DNA from: CAINVV01 sp036508555
GTDB taxonomy: Bacteria; Bacteroidota; Bacteroidia; Bacteroidales; Prolixibacteraceae
Length of the DNA: 42,110 nucleotides
Direction: 5' to 3'
NCBI GenBank assembly: GCA_036508555.1
Contig: DATCHD010000009.1
Location: 1-42,110 of the forward strand
Position 1 is the stretch's first letter; every line of letters starts with the position of its first letter. Position numbers and translations under genes: made by a program. The notes under the pieces were generated by a model that ran no database searches, was not told the DNA's origin, and was given only the letters and a program-made list of their open reading frames with translations. Of the stretch, positions 1 through 7,735 are shown one piece after another.

Positions 1-838
1 CTTGCTGGCGGGTAAATGTAGATAAAGAGAGTCCCCTTTTTTGCAGGTAATACTTTGCTGTAACCGGATAAACATGATGCATCACTTCCATATTGTCTAT
101 AAAGAATTGCTGCACTTTAGCCACCTCTTGGGTTAAAGAAGCATTATTAAAATTCTCACATAGCCAAACAATAAGTTCTGGCCAATAATTCCCTTGTATA
201 CAAGAAAGTCCTGAAGCACCAGCTTTTAAAGATGCAACCGCATGACCCATATAGGCATCATACAATCCAAAGTCACGCCCATTCCCAGCCTTAAGTTTTA
301 GTTTAACCTGTTCAATGTCCAGACAGGTATCTTTATGGTAAATGATTCTGTTTGTACCTACAAAAAGCTCTAATTGCTCCGGGGAGATAAGCCTTTTGTA
401 AGGAACCGGACATTCATAAAAGCCCATTGGGATATGATCAGTTAGGTCTAATAGCTTAAACATATGAGTATTAAACACTTCATCAGGCTCTTGCTGATTG
501 GCAAGCATATTTGTAATAATAATTACAGCATCTGCTCCAGTTTCATGGATTTTTTTAACAAAATCAGCCTGAGTTTGAATCTCCCCGCCAAATGTTCCGG
601 TAGCAACAACACGAACAGCACCTTTGGCTACATTTACAACATGCTTTACTACCTGCAGCCTTTCTTGTTCAGTGAGTTCAAACATTTCGCTGGAGAGACA
701 ATTGGAAAATAAGCCCGAAGCCCCCGATTTTATATAAAATTCTGTTAATTCTGTTAAGCTATTAAAGTCAATTTCGCCATTGTCTTTAAAAGGTGTAAGC
801 ATAACGGGAATAAATTCTTTACGCGTTTTGTTCATCAT
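1..838 (-). CDS. Dihydrodipicolinate synthase / N-acetylneuraminate lyase family aldolase (3' end beyond the window)
   Basis: A class I aldolase or dehydratase of the DHDPS/NAL superfamily, read on the minus strand from a double ATG; 279 codons are visible and the C-terminus lies beyond base 1. The N-terminus (FIPVMLTPF, then DFNSLTELTEFYIKSGASGL) is the standard first strand and helix of this TIM barrel. The YECPVPYK motif around residue 141 carries the expected catalytic tyrosine, and Lys169 in IIYHKDTC is the likely Schiff-base lysine. The family splits C-C bonds of 2-keto acids (sialic acid, KDG-type acids) to give pyruvate. The gene lies 17 bp after the MFS transporter gene, so a catabolic role on an imported sugar acid is more likely than lysine synthesis. 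Substrate cannot be fixed from sequence alone. Confidence 0.85.
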   Translation of the reverse strand, partial: MMNKTRKEFIPVMLTPFKDNGEIDFNSLTELTEFYIKSGASGLFSNCLSSEMFELTEQERLQVVKHVVNVAKGAVRVVATGTFGGEIQTQADFVKKIHETGADAVIIITNMLANQQEPDEVFNTHMFKLLDLTDHIPMGFYECPVPYKRLISPEQLELFVGTNRIIYHKDTCLDIEQVKLKLKAGNGRDFGLYDAYMGHAVASLKAGASGLSCIQGNYWPELIVWLCENFNNASLTQEVAKVQQFFIDNMEVMHHVYPVTAKYYLQKRGLSLSTFTRQQ

Positions 839-855
839 AATATTAGTATTTGAAA

Positions 856-2100
856 TTATTCATCAATAGTTTTGTTAATCTGTTTCGGGTGAAGTATCGT
901 AAGTTGAAGGATAATGGCAACAAGTACGACAATACCGAGAATGGCAAAATCTCTTCCTAAATTACCCGAATCGGCCGATTTACCTAAAAATGTCGTAATA
1001 AATGCCCCGGCAGAAATCCCGACCAAATTCATTAATCCGTAACCTGTGGCACGATGACGCGGTGATGCAAACTGACATAAAATCGGCATACTATTCACAT
1101 CAAAAATACCGAATCCTAAGCCAAAACCAATTGCTCCGACAATAATAGGAACAATACTTCCACCAAAACCCAAGAGCAACAAAGATGGAATAGTCAAACC
1201 CAAACCAATTACTCCGGTAAAAATTCGCCCGCGTAAATTACGTTGAACCCATCTGTCGGAAATGATTCCTCCTACCAATACGCCAATCAATGAAGAAAGT
1301 GATAAAGTTATAGTCGACAGTGGGCCTGCATAATCCATCTTAATATTCAATGATGTGGAAATCAGTGTCGGTAACCAATTCTTGGCTGCCCAACCCGGGA
1401 AACTGGGCGCTGCAAAATAAAACAATATTACCCAGAAAGCTATACTTCCCAATAGCGTGCCCATTCCTTTTACAGCTAAAGAAAACTCTTGAAAAAAAGT
1501 TCCCTCAACGTGTTTTTCTTCTTCACTGCTCCGTTTTTCTTTTAAAAAGAGTATTAAAACTAAACTATAAACAATGCCAATAAACCCAAACGAATGGAAA
1601 GTCGTTTGCCATGAAAAGTTACTCGCGAACATGGCTCCGAAGCCACCCAAAGCCATGCCGAGATATTGTCCTGTCAAGTGAATTCCGACAGCCAATGATC
1701 GGGTTTTTCCCTGATGATAATCAACAATCATAGCCAGACCGGCAGGTATATAAAAGGCTTCGCTGACACCCATGATGCCTCGTAAAACATACAACTGATT
1801 GAAACTGGTCGCGTATCCCATCAACAACGTAACGGCAGACCACACAAACAAACTGCCTACAATCAACCATTTGCGATTGATTCTATCCGCGATTATACCT
1901 GATATGGGACTCATCAAAGCATATATCCACAAGAAAATAGCCATCAGCCTTCCAAAGTTAGCGGCATTATTCAATTCTTCGAAGTTTACCATCATGGATT
2001 GCTTCATGGTAGCAAGCATTTGACGATCCAAATAATTCAAGAAGGCCACAACCCACAAAAGAGCGACAACCACCCATGGATAAATATTTTTATTTTTCAT
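856..2100 (-). CDS. MFS transporter, probable sugar-acid/anion:cation symporter type
   Basis: A 414-residue inner-membrane permease with about twelve hydrophobic segments. The N-terminal LNYLDRQMLATM stretch and the loop ISGIIADRINRKWLIVGS after TM2-3 (the MFS D-R-x-x-R/K signature) are typical of the major facilitator superfamily. A second copy-like loop, GGIISDRWVQRNLRGR, starts the C-terminal half. The overall style is closest to the anion:cation symporter group that carries hexuronates, glucarate or galactonate; that substrate guess is from family memory. It lies between the sulfatase and the aldolase gene in the same direction, so it probably imports the compound the aldolase degrades. 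The ATG start gives a short basic N-terminus directly before TM1. Confidence 0.85.
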   Translation of the reverse strand: MKNKNIYPWVVVALLWVVAFLNYLDRQMLATMKQSMMVNFEELNNAANFGRLMAIFLWIYALMSPISGIIADRINRKWLIVGSLFVWSAVTLLMGYATSFNQLYVLRGIMGVSEAFYIPAGLAMIVDYHQGKTRSLAVGIHLTGQYLGMALGGFGAMFASNFSWQTTFHSFGFIGIVYSLVLILFLKEKRSSEEEKHVEGTFFQEFSLAVKGMGTLLGSIAFWVILFYFAAPSFPGWAAKNWLPTLISTSLNIKMDYAGPLSTITLSLSSLIGVLVGGIISDRWVQRNLRGRIFTGVIGLGLTIPSLLLLGFGGSIVPIIVGAIGFGLGFGIFDVNSMPILCQFASPRHRATGYGLMNLVGISAGAFITTFLGKSADSGNLGRDFAILGIVVLVAIILQLTILHPKQINKTIDE

Positions 2101-2112
2101 GTAGCTTTTTAT

Positions 2113-2263
2113 TTATAAATTGAACCAAGACTTTGACAAACTCAAATAGGTACGACCAAACGGCAAATTGGAAGTACCCTTTTCACTTAAAAACTTAAAT
2201 GCAATATCCCATCTTTCCGGAAATTGTTTATAATGCTCTTCAAGCGCTTTATTTTTTTCTTTT
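2113..2263 (-). pseudogene. Coding-like relic after the sulfatase, possibly the start of a YhcH/YjgK/YiaL (DUF386) protein
   Basis: Just past the sulfatase stop, a minus-strand frame stays open for about 50 codons and reads like real protein: EEHYKQFPERWDIAFKFLSE, then SNLPFGRTYLSL, ending at TAA 13 bp before the MFS start. The pattern W-x-x-A-F-x-F-L followed by L-P-x-G-R resembles the N-terminal part of YhcH/YjgK/YiaL proteins, which often sit with sialic-acid and uronate genes. There is no start codon of its own outside the sulfatase frame and the rest of that fold is missing, so I read it as a remnant. The family assignment is from memory and uncertain. Confidence 0.4.
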
Positions 2264-3853
2264 TTATTGAAATTTTGGATTGTACTTTCCTTTTTCTTTG
2301 AACCCCGGGAAATCCCGCATAGCTCCGAAACGCGGGTAAGATTCGAAAAGATCATCCTTTCCGTTCTTTCTGGGATCACCCTGTGTTTTCAGATCACTTT
2401 CAAGCGTTTTTCTCAATTCGTTTTTTACGGTTTTATATTTTGGATCGTCTGCCAGATTTCTGGTACAGCCCGGATCCTCCCTGATACTGTACAACTCTTC
2501 TGCAGGCCTTTTTTCATAGCCAAAGCCAAATGGGCCGGGATATTTGGCGCTGTTCTCAATCAGCATCAACTTTGTAGGCGAATCATCGATATCGTGATAA
2601 CCGGGCCACAGGGATTTTTCATTGTCACCTTCCTTGCCGGTTTTTGCGGTTGCCGGAACAGGGTCACCAGCCGGCCACCTGTCGGGTTTGAAATTCAGGA
2701 TAAACATATAGTCCGCGGTTCTGATCGCCCGTGCAGGATAGCCCAGGTCGTCAGGCCTGGCATGGGAATGGCGTTCCCTGCCTGTAAGGATATATTTTTC
2801 AGGAATATATTTGGCTTTATCTTTCCCGGGTAAGAGCAGTGACGAAAGACTTTTGCCGGTCATAGGCGGAACATCCTTTATTTTGGCTATTTCAAGGAAT
2901 GTCGGAGCAAGATTGATCAGTCCGATCAGTTCGCTGACCACCCTTTTCCCTGAAATTTTCTTTGGCCAGCAAATTGCCAGAGGCACATGGGTGCCATATT
3001 CCCTTAGATTGGCCTTCGCGGAGGGGAAGGGCATTCCGTTATCCGCCGTGACCACAATGATGGTATTGTCCAATTCACCTTTTTCGCGGAGAAATTGTAT
3101 CATTTTGCCCAACTGGGCATCAAACCATTCGATTTCAAAGTAATAATCGAGCACATCGCTTTTTACCAGGTTCACATCTGGCAAAAAAGGAGGGATAAAA
3201 GCTTCCGAAAGTTTTTTACCGGCTTTTATTCCGGAACCGTCTTCATAGGCCCGGTGAGGCTCATGTCCGCCATACCAGAAAAAGAAGGGAGCGTTCTTCT
3301 CTTTTTTTGCAAAGAATTCCTTGAAATTTTCGAAGTAGTCAATCGCACTTATTCCTGTAGCAGGTACTGAATTAAATAATTTTGAGTTGTATTCCGGGCC
3401 TACAGGATTACGCGACCACCCCGCATCTTTCCAGTTACCGGGAGCCCATGGTTTACCGGTAAATCCGATCAAGTATCCTGATTTTTCAAGGAGGTCGGTG
3501 AAAACAGTAAATTTTTTCGGGAAATAGCTGCTGTGTGTGCCTGCCTCCTCCAGTTGCCAGATATTTTTTCCGGTGAGGATTGCTGCCCTTGACGGGCTGC
3601 ACTGTGGGGCTGCCACGAATGCGTTGGTAAACAGGATGCCTTTCCCGGCCACTTCATCAAATGCCGGAGTACGTACCCCTTTTGTCCCGTAGGCCGATGC
3701 ATACGGGAATGACTGATCATCGGCTATGGCAAACAGGATATTGGGTCTCATGCCTTCCGGTTTTTCAACTTTGGAATTACCTGCCACCACGCCCCCTCCG
3801 GTCATTGCAGATAACAATGCAAGACTGATGTATGACTTTCCACGGTTTATCAT
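2264..3853 (-). CDS. Secreted/periplasmic S1-family sulfatase, heparan N-sulfatase-like
   Basis: A 529-residue type I sulfatase. After a signal-like N-terminus (residues 1-25) the catalytic domain begins RPNILFAIADDQ, whose Asp45/Asp46 bind calcium. Cys85 in CSPSRAAILTG is the formylglycine precursor within the C-x-P-x-R sulfatase signature. GGHEPHR (about 196-201) and TADNG (269-273, metal-binding Asp-Asn) complete the active site. The QLEEAGTHSSYFP stretch and the end FESYPRFGAMRDFPGF are like the N-sulfoglucosamine sulfohydrolase branch (SulfAtlas S1_8 by memory), so a sulfated amino sugar or related glycan is plausible. Maturation needs an anaerobic sulfatase-maturating enzyme, which is not in this window. 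Length matches full-size homologues. Confidence 0.9.
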   Translation of the reverse strand: MINRGKSYISLALLSAMTGGGVVAGNSKVEKPEGMRPNILFAIADDQSFPYASAYGTKGVRTPAFDEVAGKGILFTNAFVAAPQCSPSRAAILTGKNIWQLEEAGTHSSYFPKKFTVFTDLLEKSGYLIGFTGKPWAPGNWKDAGWSRNPVGPEYNSKLFNSVPATGISAIDYFENFKEFFAKKEKNAPFFFWYGGHEPHRAYEDGSGIKAGKKLSEAFIPPFLPDVNLVKSDVLDYYFEIEWFDAQLGKMIQFLREKGELDNTIIVVTADNGMPFPSAKANLREYGTHVPLAICWPKKISGKRVVSELIGLINLAPTFLEIAKIKDVPPMTGKSLSSLLLPGKDKAKYIPEKYILTGRERHSHARPDDLGYPARAIRTADYMFILNFKPDRWPAGDPVPATAKTGKEGDNEKSLWPGYHDIDDSPTKLMLIENSAKYPGPFGFGYEKRPAEELYSIREDPGCTRNLADDPKYKTVKNELRKTLESDLKTQGDPRKNGKDDLFESYPRFGAMRDFPGFKEKGKYNPKFQ

Positions 3854-3965
3854 TTGCTTCGAGTTTATATTTTACAATAGTTCGGTAGATTCCAGCAATT
3901 TTATACCTGAAGCATTTGCCATTTCAATTATGGCAATAAGGATGTGAATCATATGATCAAAATGA

Positions 3966-5102
3966 TTATTTTGCAGTTAAAACTGATTGGTTAATTATGC
4001 TGGGTATTGCCTTCGGAGGAACAGGTTTCAAAAATGGTTCTATTTGTCCCTGATCCCATGCAGGATAATCTTCAATAACCCCCTTTATATTCAATGCAGC
4101 CAATTTAGCCATGTTTTCCCGGGTCCAACTTGTTGCAGAAGCAATATGCGGTGTAATGGTAATATTAGGAAGTTGCTTTAAGTCTTCATGTACAACTGGC
4201 TCCTGCTCAAACACATCAAGCCCGGCAGTAAAATCAGGATGCGTTTTACAATGTTGTGCCAGAGCAGCTTCTGCAATAATCGGTCCTCTACTTGTATTGA
4301 TCAAAACTGCATCCGTTTTCATAGTTAAAAGCTCCTTTTGGGAAATTAAATGATGTGTTTCTTTAGTTAAAGGGATGTGAAGGCTTACTACATCCGCTTT
4401 CGTCAAAACCTCATCAACAGAATGTACATTATTTACTGTTACCGGCAAGCAACCTGTTTTTTCCAAATATTCATTGTATGCTTCTATTTCTTTTTCCAGT
4501 TTAATGTTTCTTTGATTGTCAAAATAAATTAAATTCATTTGAAACGCTTTGATCATCATTAGAGCATAAGCAGATCCAATTCTGCCCGCACCAATAATTC
4601 CGACTGTGCTTCTCCATAATCTCTTACCTAAAAACAAACTAGGTAACCAACCTTCAAAGTTTCCCCTCCTTGTAAATCCATCGGCTTCTACTATTTTTCT
4701 GGAACATGCCATAGTTAAAGCCACAGCCATTTCTGCCGTAGTTTCTGTAAGTACTCCTGGCGTATTTCCAATTGAAATATAATTTTGAGTAGCCGACATT
4801 ACATCCACATTATCATAGCCAACTGCATAATTGCAATACGTTAGCCCTCCTGCTTTCCTTAAAACCTCAAATAATTCTGCATCCCATTTCTCGGTGAGTT
4901 GGCCAATAACCGCTTTACAATTATTTCCGATCCTTTCAATTAATTTTTCTTTGGAAAGGATTTCCTTTGATGTGCAAACCTCGATCCTGTAATCAGCAGC
5001 CATTAAAATACTTAACCATTCATTACCAGGTAATTCTTTAGTTACCAATACCCTATGTTTGCCCGAAGGGTTGTAAACATTCCAGTTCTCTAATTCAGTC
5101 AT
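3966..5102 (-). CDS. D-isomer-specific 2-hydroxyacid dehydrogenase, plant HPR1-like hydroxypyruvate/glyoxylate reductase
   Basis: A 378-residue NAD(P)-dependent 2-hydroxyacid dehydrogenase. The Rossmann motif GAGRIG lies at 171-176. The catalytic Arg272 (NTSRGP), Glu301 (FEQEP) and His319 (ITPHIAS) are all present. The N-terminus (VYNPSGKHRVLVTKELPG), the early IGQLTEKW segment, GWLPSLFLG, the insert with EIEAYNEYLEKTG and the tail WTRENMAKLAALN with its long C-terminal extension follow the plant peroxisomal hydroxypyruvate reductase HPR1 almost block by block, as I remember that protein. It should interconvert hydroxypyruvate and D-glycerate (or glyoxylate and glycolate). In this cluster it may reduce a 2-keto product of sugar-acid cleavage; that is inference. 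Confidence 0.88.
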   Translation of the reverse strand: MTELENWNVYNPSGKHRVLVTKELPGNEWLSILMAADYRIEVCTSKEILSKEKLIERIGNNCKAVIGQLTEKWDAELFEVLRKAGGLTYCNYAVGYDNVDVMSATQNYISIGNTPGVLTETTAEMAVALTMACSRKIVEADGFTRRGNFEGWLPSLFLGKRLWRSTVGIIGAGRIGSAYALMMIKAFQMNLIYFDNQRNIKLEKEIEAYNEYLEKTGCLPVTVNNVHSVDEVLTKADVVSLHIPLTKETHHLISQKELLTMKTDAVLINTSRGPIIAEAALAQHCKTHPDFTAGLDVFEQEPVVHEDLKQLPNITITPHIASATSWTRENMAKLAALNIKGVIEDYPAWDQGQIEPFLKPVPPKAIPSIINQSVLTAK

Positions 5103-5124
5103 TTTTTATGATAATTTTTAAATA

Positions 5125-7602
5125 CTAGTATTCATAAGGTACAACACTATTGTATGAAGGAATGTCATGGACGCGCATCAGCCAAACTTCTGATACCTGT
5201 ACGCCTCTCCCGCTTCCTCCAATTCCCGGAGGTCGGTTCCATTTGAGTTTTAACTCGCCGGTTTTTGTTGCTTCTGCAGGGATATCAAATTCTACAGGCT
5301 CGCAATTCCTCTCTTTAGGGCGCATGGGATGAATCTCAAATTTATCATTAGCAACCAGTCTTATATCAGCCCTTGCCTCCGGACCATATACAATTCTGAG
5401 GCGGTAACGGGCAGTTTTATCTAAAGCCGGATAAAACATTTCCAAGGGATAATCATGTAAAGTTCCTGCGAAGGTACTTGATGATACACGAGATTCGTTA
5501 TATGGTAAACTCACCACACTGCTCGAATAAGGTGCCCGCAGAAATGCAGGATCTTCAGTATAGACAGAACCAGTAACAAGATGGGGCTGTGATCCGGGCT
5601 TACCCAAGTCATCATAGAAACCGCCCGCCCCGGGATTGCTCCAGTTTAATATCTCGTCAATCTTACGCAAACGGTCAGCCTCATTTGGAAGCGCAACGAT
5701 TTCAGAAAAACGTTTACGTAACCAGGGCGCATCATTCAAAGGAAAGTCAATAAGATCAAGGTTTGCCCCGCGACCAACCGCTTCAGCCTGGTATCTTGAT
5801 ACACTCAACTGCATATGAATGCTTTGAAAAAGGGCTTCAGCAAGTTCAAAAACACGAGCACGGGTATCGGCTCCAGGCAGCACATCCGGTTTTGCAAGAG
5901 CTGCTTCTGCATTTGCTAAAGCGGCTGAACTTCCTGTTAAACGTGCCCGCCTAAGATATTCTAAAGCTTTTTCTTCTTGTGCTGTTTCCTGTAAAAGTCT
6001 GCTGCGGTCTGTTGCATCATAATATGCTCGGTAAAGGGCTTGTTGGAAACGCCAATTTTGCAACATCGAAGGTGTGGCGGATCGCTCTAACTCCTGAAAT
6101 TGAGCAAGTGTGATTTGCACACCTTGGTTCTCCACCAATGGTCCTCTCCAATTGCGTTCTAAACTTAAAAGTCCCTGAGCAAAAGACTCTTCAACTCCGG
6201 CACCTATAAAATACCTACTAAAATCACGAAGGATATCGGTAACATTTGCATCCGGATCCCAGCCCAAACCACTCCAGATAAATTTATTCACATCGTCATT
6301 ACAGCCTTCAGAATACGTAAGGAAACCATACTCTGCAAGAGGCTGCAATCTTTTAAATATCGCTGCCTGATCTAAAGGCCGCGGGTTGATTGTCTCACGG
6401 TTAAGAGTAACGCTATATGCAAAGTCCCAATCTGGAACGGGAAACTGCGATGCCCATGAATGTGTAATATCCGGATAAAATCGCATCTTATAGCGTTTCG
6501 GTACTTTTGCACGCAAATCATCCAGACTTTCTCTTTGTTGCGGACCGAATACAACTCCTTCCAGCCAAACCGGTTCTGTTTTCATTATGTTGTAAAAATC
6601 ATTCATCCACTCTGAGTTAAAACCTTGTGGCGACATCCACATTTTAGCACCAGGATGTAACTTTTGCAACTGCGCGGTTTGCTTTTCCATCAAAGGGAAA
6701 AAATCCTTTGGTGCAGTATGTCCGGGATCCCCACCAGGAACAAATACCGCATCAACGCGAGGTAACTGACGAAGCACATCGCCCCATTCTTTTAATGCCT
6801 TATTTACTGTAGCCTTATCGCCATAGTCTTTTTCCATAGCAGGATACCAAATCCAACATTCAATCCCATACTCTTTGGCTAACCTAGACATCTCGATCAT
6901 CATTTTCATCGGGTCCATAGGGAAATGAGGACTATCCGCATTATCATCGGAAACCGGAGGGATTAATTCAATCGCGTTAGTACCAAAAATAACCAAGTCA
7001 CGAATGTACTGCTCCCACATCGGGACTGACCATCCATCATAAGCATTCGTTTTTGGACGATACCCTAATTGATGGCCTCTTAAAGCATAACGAGGGGCAG
7101 TTGATAAATTAATTTTGTGTGGAAGAGAAACTGTACCTCTGGAATAATCCATCATTCGAAGCAATCTGCCAGCTCCGAAAAGTACGCCACGCGCATCATT
7201 TCCGGCCACAACTACCAATCCTGATTCGAGGGTAACAATTTGATACCCTTCAGGCTTATCATTACCTGCATCTTTTAGTTTCTCTGCAAGAACTGGAAAT
7301 ATGCGAATTAAATCTTTCCGCTGGCCTAATACGATGCCTTTATTGCCGCTTTCGGGCAATTGATTTACAATAGGCCAATGTACCCAACTTCGTTTTTCAA
7401 CTTCATCAAGCAACATTTCTGAAGCTTTTATTTCTGGGCCACTCATTCCCGGAGCCAGGATAAGAACAGCAGAAGAAAGATTAATCTGAGTACTTTGTAA
7501 AGCAGGCTTGTCTGCTTCCTGTACCTTCCCTTGAGCTAAAACAGGCAGTATGTTGAGGCAAGAACATGCAAAAACAATAAAGCAAATTTTTTTTCTGATC
7601 AT
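5125..7602 (-). CDS. Secreted glycoside hydrolase-like protein with GH20b/GH67N-type N-terminal domain and TIM barrel
   Basis: The ATG at 7602 gives 825 residues starting MIRKKICFIVFACSCLNILP..LAQG, a good signal peptide. The upstream in-frame ATG at 7677 would add 25 residues read from a relic of the neighbouring gene and would bury the signal, so it was rejected. Residues about 40-160 (ASEMLLDEVEKRS, GIVLGQRKDL, GYQIVT, VVVAGNDARGVLFGAGRLLR) form the alpha/beta domain that precedes the catalytic barrel in GH20 and GH67 enzymes. The middle (APRYALRGHQLGYRP, WEQYIRDLVIFGTNAIEL, IECWIWYPAMEKDYG, DAVFVPGGDPGH) is barrel-like, and the end looks like a beta-rich domain. The substrate is unknown; a uronic-acid or amino-sugar glycan fits the neighbours. 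Confidence 0.75.
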   Translation of the reverse strand: MIRKKICFIVFACSCLNILPVLAQGKVQEADKPALQSTQINLSSAVLILAPGMSGPEIKASEMLLDEVEKRSWVHWPIVNQLPESGNKGIVLGQRKDLIRIFPVLAEKLKDAGNDKPEGYQIVTLESGLVVVAGNDARGVLFGAGRLLRMMDYSRGTVSLPHKINLSTAPRYALRGHQLGYRPKTNAYDGWSVPMWEQYIRDLVIFGTNAIELIPPVSDDNADSPHFPMDPMKMMIEMSRLAKEYGIECWIWYPAMEKDYGDKATVNKALKEWGDVLRQLPRVDAVFVPGGDPGHTAPKDFFPLMEKQTAQLQKLHPGAKMWMSPQGFNSEWMNDFYNIMKTEPVWLEGVVFGPQQRESLDDLRAKVPKRYKMRFYPDITHSWASQFPVPDWDFAYSVTLNRETINPRPLDQAAIFKRLQPLAEYGFLTYSEGCNDDVNKFIWSGLGWDPDANVTDILRDFSRYFIGAGVEESFAQGLLSLERNWRGPLVENQGVQITLAQFQELERSATPSMLQNWRFQQALYRAYYDATDRSRLLQETAQEEKALEYLRRARLTGSSAALANAEAALAKPDVLPGADTRARVFELAEALFQSIHMQLSVSRYQAEAVGRGANLDLIDFPLNDAPWLRKRFSEIVALPNEADRLRKIDEILNWSNPGAGGFYDDLGKPGSQPHLVTGSVYTEDPAFLRAPYSSSVVSLPYNESRVSSSTFAGTLHDYPLEMFYPALDKTARYRLRIVYGPEARADIRLVANDKFEIHPMRPKERNCEPVEFDIPAEATKTGELKLKWNRPPGIGGSGRGVQVSEVWLMRVHDIPSYNSVVPYEY

Positions 7603-7636
7603 AGTTGTAATTTTTTTTAAACATGATTGTAATTGT

Positions 7637-7735
7637 TTATATGTGGTGCCATCCGAGTTCCAGGCCCCGATTGTCATGATTGGTGCGGAACGCCCACAAC
7701 TCCCACTGTCCCGGCAGCCGTCCGATATCGTCCTA
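7637..7735 (-). pseudogene. In-frame continuation of the DUF4838 gene behind its TAG stop (lost C-terminal domain)
   Basis: Directly after the TAG of the DUF4838 gene (7735-7733) the same frame runs on for 31 codons to TAA at 7639-7637. It reads DDIGRLPGQWELWAFRTNH and then DNRGLELGWHH. The pattern LP-x-x-W-x-F-R-x-(D)-x-x-N-x-G-x-x-x-GW is the usual opening of a galactose-binding-like beta-sandwich domain found at the end of long secreted glycosidases. The segment keeps the high G+C of the gene and turns abruptly A+T-rich at about 7640. I infer that the gene once continued and was cut by a nonsense mutation plus a deletion, although TAG readthrough cannot be excluded. Confidence 0.6.

Noticed and set aside
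3872..3952. Minus-strand 26-codon ORF in the gap between the hydroxyacid dehydrogenase and sulfatase genes (IHILIAIIEMANASGIKLLE)
   Set aside because: Composition is protein-like, but it is short, has no recognisable family and no ribosome site; it may be another relic, not supportable as a gene.
7603..7677. 25-residue N-terminal extension of the 825-residue glycosidase-like protein
   Set aside because: It translates the broken DUF4838 tail in another frame and would hide a good signal peptide starting at 7602.
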